DNA from: Gastranaerophilus sp944325835 | Lineage (GTDB): Bacteria; Cyanobacteriota; Vampirovibrionia; Gastranaerophilales; Gastranaerophilaceae | DNA length: 64,000 bases | Assembly (NCBI GenBank): GCA_963931575.1 | Contig: OZ007029.1 | Coordinates: 310,001-374,000 of the forward strand | Direction of reading: 5' to 3' | In this document: positions 56,606 through 64,000 of the stretch, piece after piece | Layout of the letters: every line of letters starts with the position of its first letter | Position numbering within the stretch: position 1 is the first letter of the stretch | Program-made: the position numbers and the translations under genes | The notes under the pieces: generated by a model | The model's database searches: none | What the model was told of the DNA's origin: nothing | What the model saw: the letters and a program-made list of their open reading frames with translations, nothing else

Positions 56606-56974
56606 ATGACAAACTTTAAAAATGTAGAATTGGGTAAAATTGTTGATATTGAGAAAGGGAAAGCATTTTTGCATGATGCATTGGAGCTAACTTCATGCGA
56701 AATTTCGGTAAATTCAGTGCCAAAAGGGTTTAAACTTCCGTTCAACCATAAGCATAAACAAAATGAAGAAGTTTATATTTTTCTGAAAGGTGAAGGCGTT
56801 TTTACTGTTGACGGCAAGGGTATACAGGTTAAAGAAGGTTCCTGCGTAAAGGTACTCCCTGCAGCTTCAAGAACTCTGGAAAACTCCGGTGAAGGTGAAC
56901 TCCAATTTATTTGTGTTCAGGCAAAAGAAAAATCCCTTGAGCAGTTCGGCATGGGTGATGCGGAATTATGCTAG
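56606..56974 (+). CDS. Single-domain cupin protein
   Basis: 122 residues. Cupin core with KLPFNHKHKQNEEVYIFLKGEGVFTVDG (motif 1, metal His/Glu) and VKVLPAASRTLEN (motif 2). Such small cupins bind metal and often handle quinone or sugar-derived substrates; the substrate here is unknown. Good SD AAAAGGAGG 8 bp before ATG. Divergent HxlR regulator probably controls it. A bidirectional terminator follows. Confidence 0.9.
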   Translation: MTNFKNVELGKIVDIEKGKAFLHDALELTSCEISVNSVPKGFKLPFNHKHKQNEEVYIFLKGEGVFTVDGKGIQVKEGSCVKVLPAASRTLENSGEGELQFICVQAKEKSLEQFGMGDAELC

Positions 56975-56978
56975 AAAA

Positions 56979-57004
56979 CGTAAGGCGGGAGAAAATCCCG
57001 CCTT
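56979..57004. terminator. Bidirectional terminator
   Basis: AAGGCGGG-AGAAAAT-CCCGCCTT between the convergent cupin and Gly/Ser-rich genes, with T on both sides. Confidence 0.8.
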
Positions 57005-57010
57005 TTAAAA

Positions 57011-57826
57011 TTATAAGTTTTGAATAGCTTTACTGTCGCCTTCAATGGATTCTTTGAGCATCTTTTTAACGACATCACCCTGAGTATCAAGCATTTTGCA
57101 AACTGTTTCAATGTTGCGGACTTTGTTTGTCAGAATTGTGTCTGCGTTTGTGGTAACGTTTCCGGTAATTCTTTGATAAGCTGAAAGTGCAGCAGAAGAA
57201 GTACCTTGCATTAAGTTACCCATAACGAGTGCCGGAAGCCCGTATTCACCCAGATAAGGCGCTGCGGATTGCATAATGCCGCCCCACCCTGAAATTAATC
57301 CCGCAACAGGAAGCACTAAGTTTTTAGCGAAACCAAAGCCGCTTGCAGTACCAACGCCATAAGCGCTTGCGCTGGCTACGTTTGCGATACTGCTTGCAAT
57401 TCCGGACGCACCGCCGGTCACAACGCCTGAGGTTGAAGTTCCCCAGCCAGACATCGGGGCTGCACCGCCCGTGTAAAATCCTGAACTTGCCCAAATCGAA
57501 GATGCACCGCTCGGGAAACCCGAATAGTTGTAAAGTGAATCGATACCGTAGGAACTTCCGCCTGAAACAGGTGAATAGTATGATGTTCCGGCAACGTTCA
57601 TGACTTCTGACGAGCCAAATGTAGTTGCAAAGTTTGACGGTGAAAATAAGGTTGCCATGTTATACAAAAAACCGCCCGTGCCTTCCCAGCCGGTACCGGA
57701 GCCAGTTCCTGAAACTGTTATGTCGCGTAATTTATCGTATGTCTCCCACAGCTGTGCTTTCGCATCACTGCTTGCGGAACCGAATTTATTTGCTATTACT
57801 AAGTAACTATCGTTTTTATATGACAT
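57011..57826 (-). CDS. Gly/Ser/Tyr-rich hypothetical protein with helical C-terminus
   Basis: 271 residues. N-terminal ~40 residues helical (YLVIANKFGSASSDAKAQLWETYDKLRD), then ~130 residues of Gly/Ser/Tyr-rich low complexity, a hydrophobic segment (NLVLPVAGLISGWGGIMQSAAPYLG) and a helical tail (VRNIETVCKMLDTQGDVVKKMLKES). No signal peptide. It starts 48 bp after the stop of the MGMAASQAR gene at 57875 on the same strand, so they are probably co-transcribed. Not recognised; composition suggests a surface or secreted protein. Confidence 0.72.
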   Translation of the reverse strand: MSYKNDSYLVIANKFGSASSDAKAQLWETYDKLRDITVSGTGSGTGWEGTGGFLYNMATLFSPSNFATTFGSSEVMNVAGTSYYSPVSGGSSYGIDSLYNYSGFPSGASSIWASSGFYTGGAAPMSGWGTSTSGVVTGGASGIASSIANVASASAYGVGTASGFGFAKNLVLPVAGLISGWGGIMQSAAPYLGEYGLPALVMGNLMQGTSSAALSAYQRITGNVTTNADTILTNKVRNIETVCKMLDTQGDVVKKMLKESIEGDSKAIQNL

Positions 57827-57874
57827 GACTTACCTCTTGTCCTCTCTATTATTAACCTTTTAATACGGCTAAAA

Positions 57875-59113
57875 CTATGAACTGAATGTTTTGAATGTGC
57901 TTTCGACGTTCTTTTCAATAACTTTTGCAACGGCTTCCATTTCGGTTTGGAGAGCTTGTTGCTCTGTATCTAACTGTCTTAGACGCAGCTCAAGTGTTCT
58001 GTCTTCTTCCTGAATAATTTCAGTTTTTGCGTTGATATCTTGTACTGCTTTTTCGTATTGAGCTTTTTCATACTCATATTGATTCATTGCGTCTTGATAT
58101 GCGGCCTGATCGGTTATGGTTTCTGTTTGCAGCGCAAACGTTGCAGAGGAATTTTCAAAATGTATTGATGTTGCCCTGCCGGAGTCATCAAATTCAATGA
58201 AAGCCTTATCCGTTGATGAAATCTTTGTTTTAACACCTTCTGCGTAATAGGTATTAAGATTTGACTGATATTCACTCGGATTTGCAGCGTTCATTGAGGA
58301 ATTCGCGCTTGCCATAAGTTCTTCTTCGGTAACAAAATAAGTTCTGCCGTAAGATTCGTATGTATAAATATTCTCAGATGTAGCGATTTGATCTTCCGGA
58401 TTATCTTTTCTTATTTGTTCCAGAGATAAATCCAGTTCTTTGTCCTGACCTTCAACATATTTTTTGAGTTCGTTGTTGCCCACATAGGTCGGAACAATAC
58501 CTTCTATTGAGTAATCAACAACGTCACCCGCGCCGAGTGTTGTCATATCAAGGAAGTGCATAACCTGATTTTCGTCGGTGTAAATACCAAGGTTTTCTTC
58601 TTCAATTGCAGCGAGTTCAGGATATTCTTCTTTGAGAATATCATATCTTGATTTTTCTTCCACGCTGTCAGGATTGTAGGCCGTAATCTGATTGTCGTTA
58701 ATGGTGTAAACGCCTTCCTCTTCAATAACTTCATCTGCCGGAGTGGTGGTTGTTGTCATATCGTAACCGGTTCTTACCTGCGGGTTAACTTTTGTATTAC
58801 GAACACCGGTGAATACATCGGAGTAGTGGTAATGGGTTACAAGATAGTTGTAATCAGAAGATTCATCAGCAAGTTCGGTCATTTCTTCGATTGCTTCTTC
58901 AATGTTGCCGTCCTCGTATGTGTATTGAATGGTTGTATAATCCTGAGTACTAGGTGCAGTAGGCACTTCAAGCGCTAAATACTGGTTAAACGCGTCTGCG
59001 CTCTGGTTAGCGAGTGCAGTTCTTTCCTGGTTAATTTGTTGTCCTTCATATTCAACGTTTGTTTTTCTTGCTGTTAATGCCAAATATCTCGCTTGTGATG
59101 CTGCCATACCCAT
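57875..59113 (-). CDS. MGMAASQAR-family coiled-coil-capped protein (second paralogue)
   Basis: 412 residues. Same N-terminal cap (MGMAASQARYLALTARKTNVEYEGQQINQERTAL) as the genes at 536 and 63682, given here in its two halves, and same C-terminal coiled coil (YEKAVQDINAKTEIIQEEDRTLELRLRQL…) ending NVESTFKTFSS. The middle (~50-330) is longer and shares almost nothing with the others except TITDQAAYQDAMNQYEYEKAQYEKA. SD AGAAGGAGAG precedes ATG. Ends conserved, centre variable: consistent with a structural subunit whose exposed part diversifies. Downstream partner is the Gly/Ser-rich protein. Confidence 0.78.
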   Translation of the reverse strand: MGMAASQARYLALTARKTNVEYEGQQINQERTALANQSADAFNQYLALEVPTAPSTQDYTTIQYTYEDGNIEEAIEEMTELADESSDYNYLVTHYHYSDVFTGVRNTKVNPQVRTGYDMTTTTTPADEVIEEEGVYTINDNQITAYNPDSVEEKSRYDILKEEYPELAAIEEENLGIYTDENQVMHFLDMTTLGAGDVVDYSIEGIVPTYVGNNELKKYVEGQDKELDLSLEQIRKDNPEDQIATSENIYTYESYGRTYFVTEEELMASANSSMNAANPSEYQSNLNTYYAEGVKTKISSTDKAFIEFDDSGRATSIHFENSSATFALQTETITDQAAYQDAMNQYEYEKAQYEKAVQDINAKTEIIQEEDRTLELRLRQLDTEQQALQTEMEAVAKVIEKNVESTFKTFSS

Positions 59114-59205
59114 AGGCGTACTCTCCTTCTATACTTATTTATAATTAAATTTCACTACTCTACTTTAGAACTTATAATGATAACTTTTTTAAAGTCAACA
59201 TTTCA

Positions 59206-59364
59206 TAATAAAGCAGTTCTCCGCCACTTCCGCCCCGCTGAACCGCGGGTCGCGCGTTTCCCTCTCGAAAAACAGTTCACTGGACTGTTTTTCTCGGCAG
59301 AGTGCTGTCTAATAAGCCACTCAAAAGTTTCGCTCACGTTCCTTATCGCGAAACTTTCTCGGAC
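59206..59364 (-). repeat. Dispersed structured element, copy 8
   Basis: Minus orientation. Right end AATAAAGCAGTTCTCCGCC, the GAAAAACAGT/ACTGTTTTTC module, linker CTGTCTAATAAGCCACTCAAAA and left stem AAGTTTCGC…GCGAAACTT, ending CTCGGAC. Lies between the MGMAASQAR gene and malQ. Confidence 0.88.
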
Positions 59365-59448
59365 AGAAATATTATAAATGATTATATATTAAAAGGATAT
59401 ACGCATTCCTGTTAAATCAGCCTTTTAGCGGACGGGATTTTGCAAAAA

Positions 59449-61428
59449 TCATTCGTTTGAAGTAAGCTTTTGCATCAATTGTGTGAATTTATCGGCTGCT
59501 TTTTTGTATCCCGGATTAATCCCGCCCATGTCGTCACGGTTGAGAAAATCCTTAGGGAAAACCCTGCTCCAGAAAGGAAGAAGAGCTTCCGGCGTGGTTT
59601 TCATAAGATATTTGTCGTGGTGTCCGTTCCAGTAGCCCGGAATATTCGGACGGTAATAAATCCCCAGTGCGTCAGAAATCGTTGTTTGAACTTGTTTTAC
59701 ACCTGTTTTGTAGTGCCATTCCATAACTTTATCAAACACAACATCTTTATTATTTATGTCTTCAGGTTTGATATCAAGTTTAGTGAGGCAGAATTCGCGG
59801 AAAATTTTCTGTGCAGTTTTTTGCGGCATTGATAAGTCAGGATTTGTAACGTCCATAAGTTCGTCAATGAACTGCTTCAACGGCGGCAGATCGTGGTTGC
59901 CGGTAAGAATGGCTACATTTTTGTCTTTCATTTCAAACGGGGAGTTTAACTTATCCCATTTTAAGCCGGAACCGCTTATGCCCATTGCGATAGGAACACG
60001 CTGGCTCATAAAGTCTTTGCCGTAAGTCGTGCGGAATTCTTTATATGCAGGAGTTTGTGCAAGCGGCCCGAAATCTTCTAAAATATAACAATCCTCCGGC
60101 TTTTTGCCTAATTCTTTTGCTACACGGATGAAGAGTTCAAAGACATTTTCGCCTTTAGGGCTTTTCTTTTTGTAAACATCTTCTATCCAGTCATTTTGGA
60201 AGAATCCTGCTCCCATACCGCCTTCTGTTGTCGGTTTAAAAATTTCATCGCCGCGCAGAACAGTTCCGTCAGCTTTAGTAAATGTTGTCGGAATTGCAGC
60301 ACGGTTAATATAACCTACAAAGTGGTCTAAACGCAGGTCGGAATTTTTAAGCATTCCGCGCACTGTCTGTTCCTGATAATCCCAGAACGCAGGTTCATCG
60401 TAGTTATAAAGTGCATGCCCCCAGACCTGAGTGTAAGGGTATGCATCTTCCGGCGGACAGCCGCTTACTTTTGTCGGACGGAAGTTTTCATCAAGAAGGA
60501 ATATGTTTTTCTTACCCCACGTATCAACGCCGGTTGCACTGACGCCTATAGGCAAATCCATTGTAAGCGTAATGCCTTTCCCTCTCAATTGTTCAACCAT
60601 TTCATTGAACTGCTTGTCATAGAGGAACTGTTCAAATTTATAAAGTCCGACTTCATCGTGAAGTTCTTCTTTTGAAACACCTTTCAATAGCGGCGCAATT
60701 TGTTCTTCAAGCGGAATCCCTTTTGCTCTGGCGTCTTCCGGTGCGGTTTGAAGCCCGCGTTCCCAGTTCGTCCAGACTTTTCCGTGTTTTTTTGCTATTG
60801 CATCATAATTTGCGTATTCATCAAGCCACAGTGCATCGTTATCATTAATAAATTTATTATATTCTTGCTTTATTGGTTTTGTTTCGTCTAACTGTTTGAA
60901 CCGTTCAAATGCAAGTTTAAAACGCGGGTTTTTCTGTTTCTCAAGCATATCAAGCGTGAAAACCGGTGTTGTTATGTCATCAGGAAGTTCATTTTCTTTT
61001 AGAAGGTTGCCATAATCATCCCCGACAAGTTTATTCAGATTTACGATAAATTTGTTTCTGCTGAACCTGCCGTCCGGGCTGTACGGGCACAGGTGATCCT
61101 CGAGTGCGTTTAAAGGGTTCATAATCCAGTGGGTTTGCTTAGACTCTGCCATCCAGTTGATGAATTTATCAGTCTGCGGGTCGCCGAATTGACCGCAGAA
61201 GGAACGGTGTGCCGGCAAACTCGTAATATGCATCAACAGCCCGCGTTGTTTGACTATACCTGCCGCGTTTACACCCTCAAATCTTATTGCCTGTGCGTAA
61301 TTGTTATCTGTTGTGCGCTCAAAACTATCGTTTTTCAAAGGTGTAGTTTTTTGTAAATTTAAATTGTTGCTTTTTACAGCATTCACACTAAAAATGCCCA
61401 AATTGTTAGAAATTGCAGAAATTCTCAT
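59449..61428 (-). CDS. malQ: 4-alpha-glucanotransferase with N-terminal leader
   Basis: 659 residues. GH77 amylomaltase: RGLLMHITSLPAHRSFCGQFGD opens the barrel at residue ~62, SDLRLDHFVGYI carries the nucleophile Asp, YILEDFGPL the acid/base Glu, and ILTGNHDLPP the third catalytic Asp. Disproportionates maltodextrins or releases glucose in glycogen turnover. Residues 1-60 are a Ser/Asn/Thr-rich leader ending AIRFEGVNAAG (FEG at 50-52) that ordinary MalQ lacks and that resembles leaders of unrelated proteins in this window. Whether the leader redirects the enzyme is unknown. SD AAAGGATTTAGG precedes ATG 61428. Confidence 0.94.
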   Translation of the reverse strand: MRISAISNNLGIFSVNAVKSNNLNLQKTTPLKNDSFERTTDNNYAQAIRFEGVNAAGIVKQRGLLMHITSLPAHRSFCGQFGDPQTDKFINWMAESKQTHWIMNPLNALEDHLCPYSPDGRFSRNKFIVNLNKLVGDDYGNLLKENELPDDITTPVFTLDMLEKQKNPRFKLAFERFKQLDETKPIKQEYNKFINDNDALWLDEYANYDAIAKKHGKVWTNWERGLQTAPEDARAKGIPLEEQIAPLLKGVSKEELHDEVGLYKFEQFLYDKQFNEMVEQLRGKGITLTMDLPIGVSATGVDTWGKKNIFLLDENFRPTKVSGCPPEDAYPYTQVWGHALYNYDEPAFWDYQEQTVRGMLKNSDLRLDHFVGYINRAAIPTTFTKADGTVLRGDEIFKPTTEGGMGAGFFQNDWIEDVYKKKSPKGENVFELFIRVAKELGKKPEDCYILEDFGPLAQTPAYKEFRTTYGKDFMSQRVPIAMGISGSGLKWDKLNSPFEMKDKNVAILTGNHDLPPLKQFIDELMDVTNPDLSMPQKTAQKIFREFCLTKLDIKPEDINNKDVVFDKVMEWHYKTGVKQVQTTISDALGIYYRPNIPGYWNGHHDKYLMKTTPEALLPFWSRVFPKDFLNRDDMGGINPGYKKAADKFTQLMQKLTSNE

Positions 61429-61516
61429 ACCCTAAATCCTTTTTTTACGCAATTTTATAATAAACACATTTTAATATAAAGGTGTAACTTTACAGTTTTT
61501 AATATATAATAATTTT

Positions 61517-61669
61517 GTCCGAGAAAGACTCGCGATAAGGAACGTGGCGTGAATGAGTTGCGTGCAACTCCCGCTCACGCAAGCGAGTCTTTTGAGTGGC
61601 GTATTAGACAGCGCAGCCGCTACGGCTCGCGGTTCAGCGAGGCGGAGCGGCGGAGAACTGCTTTATTTA
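61517..61669 (+). repeat. Dispersed structured element, copy 9
   Basis: Left stem AAGACTCGC pairs with GCGAGTCTT (the A-C/G-T variant) around an enlarged loop. Linker TTTTGAGTGGCGTATTAGACAG, right part GCCGCTACGGCTCGCGGTTCAGCG…AGCGGCGGAGAACTGCTTTATTT. It ends 15 bp before the galE ATG, directly next to its SD. Confidence 0.9.
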
Positions 61670-61684
61670 AGGGAGAAAAGTTAT

Positions 61685-62659
61685 ATGATTTTAGTAACAG
61701 GCGGAGCAGGATATATCGGAAGTCATTGTGTGCAGGCACTACTGGACGCCGGCAGAGATGTAGTTATTTTTGATAACCTTTCGACCGGACACCGTGAAAC
61801 AGTTGAAAAACTTGCAGGCGCAGGGTTTGTCGAAGGTGATTTAAAAAATCCGGCGGATATAAATGGCGTTTTTGAAAAGTTTGATATTGAGGCTGTAGTG
61901 CATTTCGCGGCATTTTCTCAGGTGGGTGAAAGCGTAAAGGAGCCTTATAAATATTTTCAGAATAATGTCTGCGGCTCCATGAATCTTCTGGAAGCAATGA
62001 TTAAACACGGCTGTAAAAAAATAGTTTTTTCTTCAACGGCAGCAGTATACGGCGAACCGGATTACACCCCGATTGACGAAAACCACCCTAAGCATCCTAT
62101 AAATCCTTACGGCGAAACCAAACTTACGGTTGAGATGATTATGGATGATTTTGAAAAAGCTTACGGGCTGAAAAGTGTCCGCCTGCGTTACTTCAACGTA
62201 GCCGGTGCAGATGCACTGGGACGGATAGGCGAATGGCACGAACCTGAAACGCATTTGATACCTAATGTTTTGAAAGCCGCTATAAATCCGGGAAAAACTT
62301 TTAATCTTTTCGGCGATGATTATCCGACCAAAGACGGAACCTGCGTAAGGGATTATATTGACGTTAATGATTTGATTGACGCGCATTTGTTGGCGCTTAA
62401 ATACTTGCAAGACGGCGGGGAAACAAATGTTTTTAACCTCGGAACGCAAACAGGCAGCACGGTTAAAGAGGTTTTTGAAACCTGCGAAAAAGTGACAGGT
62501 AAAGAAATTCCGTATCAAATTCAGCCAAGGCGCGCAGGCGATCCGGCAATCCTTGTTGCCGATAATAAAAAAGCACGTGAAATCCTTGGCTGGCAGCCTT
62601 CCCGCACACTTAACGACAGCGTCAAAAACGCATGGAACTATGAATTGTTACAAAATTAA
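61685..62659 (+). CDS. galE: UDP-glucose 4-epimerase
   Basis: 324 residues. NAD-binding VTGGAGYIGSHCVQALLDAG at the start, FDNLSTGH, HFAAFSQVGES, the S-x-x-A-V-YG/Y-x-x-x-K catalytic pair (SSTAAVYGEP and NPYGETKLTVE), RLRYFNVAGADALGRIGE and DGTCVRDYIDVNDL. Interconverts UDP-Glc and UDP-Gal for surface polysaccharide. ATG 61685 with SD AAGGGAGA is preferred; the longer frame runs through the repeat. Its leader is the dispersed element. Confidence 0.96.
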   Translation: MILVTGGAGYIGSHCVQALLDAGRDVVIFDNLSTGHRETVEKLAGAGFVEGDLKNPADINGVFEKFDIEAVVHFAAFSQVGESVKEPYKYFQNNVCGSMNLLEAMIKHGCKKIVFSSTAAVYGEPDYTPIDENHPKHPINPYGETKLTVEMIMDDFEKAYGLKSVRLRYFNVAGADALGRIGEWHEPETHLIPNVLKAAINPGKTFNLFGDDYPTKDGTCVRDYIDVNDLIDAHLLALKYLQDGGETNVFNLGTQTGSTVKEVFETCEKVTGKEIPYQIQPRRAGDPAILVADNKKAREILGWQPSRTLNDSVKNAWNYELLQN

Positions 62660-62735
62660 AACTTTTTGTTTTAATCAGGCAATTATTTACTCCTAATATA
62701 CTTTATATATAATATAAGGGATTAAGGGAATAAAT

Positions 62736-63476
62736 ATGACTTTAACTGACTATAAATTAAATAGTTATAGTTTCGGAAGCTTTTACAGCTCTCCGTACAG
62801 TTATTCTTATGGCACGACTTACAGTTCTTATTCGTTGCCGCTATTTAGTTATCGTTATAGTGCATACACACCTTCATATAATTTCGGAACCGGTTCTTAT
62901 AGCAGCTATACGCCTAAATTAACATATTCTTATGCGCCTTCCGGCTATTCTCCGTCAAGTTATTCTTACTCAAAACCAAAATTTGGAAAGCTGACGTTCC
63001 CGAGAAGCACAGGAGCATTGCAAACGGATTTAGCCCAAAATGCACTTTCTTACGTTGGAAGGGTAAATAGTGACCGCGAAGGTAACAGGTTATTCTCAGG
63101 CGGGAGAAATCAGGCATGGTGCGCGGATTTCGTAACCAGTGTTACAAGAGATACCTTTGGCTCTCAACTGCCGTCCTCATTCGGCTCTTCTTCTGTATCA
63201 GGTCTGCAAAGCTGGGGAAGGTCGCACGATTGTTATTTAGATGTAACTTCTGCTTCTGACAGGGCTGATTATATTGCGCAAAATGTAAAAGTCGGCGACA
63301 TCATGATTGAAAAACGCGGCGGTAAATCTCACACGGGTATTGTCACAAAAGTAAATCCTGACGGCTCTTTTGAAACCGTTGAAGGTAACTGTTCAAATAA
63401 AGTTAAAACTCAAAGATACTCTGCAAATAGTTCAACCCTTAGCGGGTTCGTTACTCTTGATCGTTATGTTGCATAG
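62736..63476 (+). CDS. Ser/Tyr-rich CHAP-domain peptidase/amidase
   Basis: 246 residues. The N-terminal ~95 residues are extremely Ser/Tyr/Pro rich (YSYGTTYSSYSLPLFSYRYS and similar), probably an unfolded surface or adhesive segment. C-terminal CHAP domain: QAWCADFVTSV carries the catalytic Cys, GKSHTGIVTKV the His, and ETVEGN the polar third residue. It would cut peptidoglycan peptides or amides. No signal peptide is evident. Terminator right after. Another wall hydrolase without a classical export signal, like the GH24 protein at 51577. Confidence 0.86.
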   Translation: MTLTDYKLNSYSFGSFYSSPYSYSYGTTYSSYSLPLFSYRYSAYTPSYNFGTGSYSSYTPKLTYSYAPSGYSPSSYSYSKPKFGKLTFPRSTGALQTDLAQNALSYVGRVNSDREGNRLFSGGRNQAWCADFVTSVTRDTFGSQLPSSFGSSSVSGLQSWGRSHDCYLDVTSASDRADYIAQNVKVGDIMIEKRGGKSHTGIVTKVNPDGSFETVEGNCSNKVKTQRYSANSSTLSGFVTLDRYVA

Positions 63477-63501
63477 TAAACTAATTTAATTAAAGTTTTG
63501 A

Positions 63502-63523
63502 AAAGCCCCGAATTTCGAGGCTT
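63502..63523 (+). terminator. Terminator of the CHAP gene
   Basis: AAAGCCCCGAATTTCGAGGCTTT hairpin, 26 bp after the stop. Confidence 0.65.
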
Positions 63524-63681
63524 TCAAGTGTGTAGTCAGAAGATATGTTACGAAATGTTAAGCAAAATAAAATGCTTTTCTAAAGTTTGAAACTCATGCT
63601 GCCGACATGCATGCTACGGAAATCAAAAAGATTAAAAAACAAGGTCGAATTTAATCTTTTAAAATCGAAAGGGATACTACA

Positions 63682-64000
63682 ATGGGTATGGCAGCATCTC
63701 AAGCCAGATTTTTAGGCTTGACAGCAAGAATGAACAACGTTGAATTTGAAGGACAGCAGATTAACCAGCAAAGAACTGCTCTGTCTAACAAATCAGCTTC
63801 ATACTATACAGATTTGCTCGGTATGGAAGTTCCGACTGCGCCATCCGTTGAAGAATTCACGCAAACTGTTTATACATTTAATGATGGCGCTCTAACTAAC
63901 CAGATTACATCATTAATTGCAGATACTAATGGAACTTATAAAGTAAGTTATATCAGAACCTGGACAGATGACTTTTCTGTTGTTTCAGCGGCACCTAGTA
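63682..64000 (+). CDS. MGMAASQAR-family protein, near-identical copy of the 536-1546 gene (truncated by window edge)
   Basis: 106 residues visible. They match the gene at 536-1546 except for a two-residue indel (DPDNPGTY versus DTNGTY) and two conservative changes, while many third codon positions differ, so the protein is under constraint. Upstream, GCTGCCGACATGCATG and the SD spacing GAAAGGGAT are also shared with the 536 gene. Opposite orientation to it, at the other edge of the window. Stop lies outside. Confidence 0.85.
   Translation, partial: MGMAASQARFLGLTARMNNVEFEGQQINQQRTALSNKSASYYTDLLGMEVPTAPSVEEFTQTVYTFNDGALTNQITSLIADTNGTYKVSYIRTWTDDFSVVSAAPS

Noticed and set aside
1..64000. CRISPR array
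   Set aside because: No regularly spaced short direct repeats with unique spacers were seen on reading; the repeats present are dispersed or in pairs.

Overview
The window looks like a chromosome segment of a low-GC, Gram-negative gut bacterium, most probably a non-photosynthetic cyanobacterial relative (Gastranaerophilales / Vampirovibrionia, 'Melainabacteria'). This is inferred from the type of hypothetical proteins (N-terminal F-x-G leaders, the MGMAASQAR family), class III-prepilin-like proteins with large bodies, lipoprotein and OmpA-like envelope genes, and meso-DAP type MurE. No rRNA is present. One tRNA (Phe) was found. Nothing resembles a CRISPR array, prophage or transposase.

Layout. 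0-2.5 kb: tail of an unknown protein, a minus-strand MGMAASQAR-family gene, and a rubredoxin-ferritin pair. 2.5-5.2 kb: a kinase-like protein, DUF1653 and small unknown proteins. 5.2-5.6 kb: a textbook guanidine-I riboswitch controlling a Gdx/SugE exporter. 5.6-11 kb: tRNA-Phe, infC, a secreted TPR protein, dus and a higBA toxin-antitoxin module. 11.3-13.5 kb: two tandem pilin-like genes, followed by a short locus that looks like a type I toxin with an antisense promoter (13.5-13.8 kb). 13.8-29.9 kb: mostly housekeeping and cell-wall genes (nagA-murE-PBP2, amidase, gloA-glmU, rpsP, TPR, PpiC-mfd, murA). 30-35.7 kb: LysM protein, small coiled-coil proteins, uvrC, ybaK, a small HTH gene and a third pilin-like gene behind a consensus promoter and a perfect 36-bp palindrome. 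35.8-38.8 kb: UPF0210 gene plus a MotA/MotB-like stator pair. 39-41.1 kb: metK between decayed pieces of a pilin gene and dispersed repeats. 41.1-50.6 kb: LuxR-type regulator, nth, ftsZ, zinc-ribbon protein, trmFO, SPOR protein, DUF366, queC, HEAT-repeat protein. 50.7-59.1 kb: a block of unknown, apparently cell-surface genes (glycine-zipper membrane protein, 956-aa repeat protein ending in a GH24 lysozyme domain, coiled-coil proteins, Gly/Ser-rich protein, MGMAASQAR-family protein) interrupted by an hxlR-cupin pair. 59.4-64 kb: malQ with an N-terminal leader, galE, a CHAP-domain protein, and the start of a near-identical copy of the gene at the left edge.

The main unexplained signals are: (1) nine copies of a dispersed structured element (left end GTCCGAGAAAG, right end GGAGAACTGCTTTAT) whose hairpin stems differ between copies by compensatory changes and which supplies the last codons of trmFO and of one other gene; (2) the type I toxin-like locus at 13.5-13.8 kb; (3) a coiled-coil-capped protein family with variable centres, plus a miniature member; (4) F-x-G leaders placed in front of unrelated proteins, including an otherwise ordinary MalQ; (5) several promoters whose predicted +1 falls on or next to the start codon (leaderless mRNAs). 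Starts were moved from the longest ORF where a Shine-Dalgarno (SD) site or family alignment supported it. All functional names come from motif recognition by eye; no database search was run.
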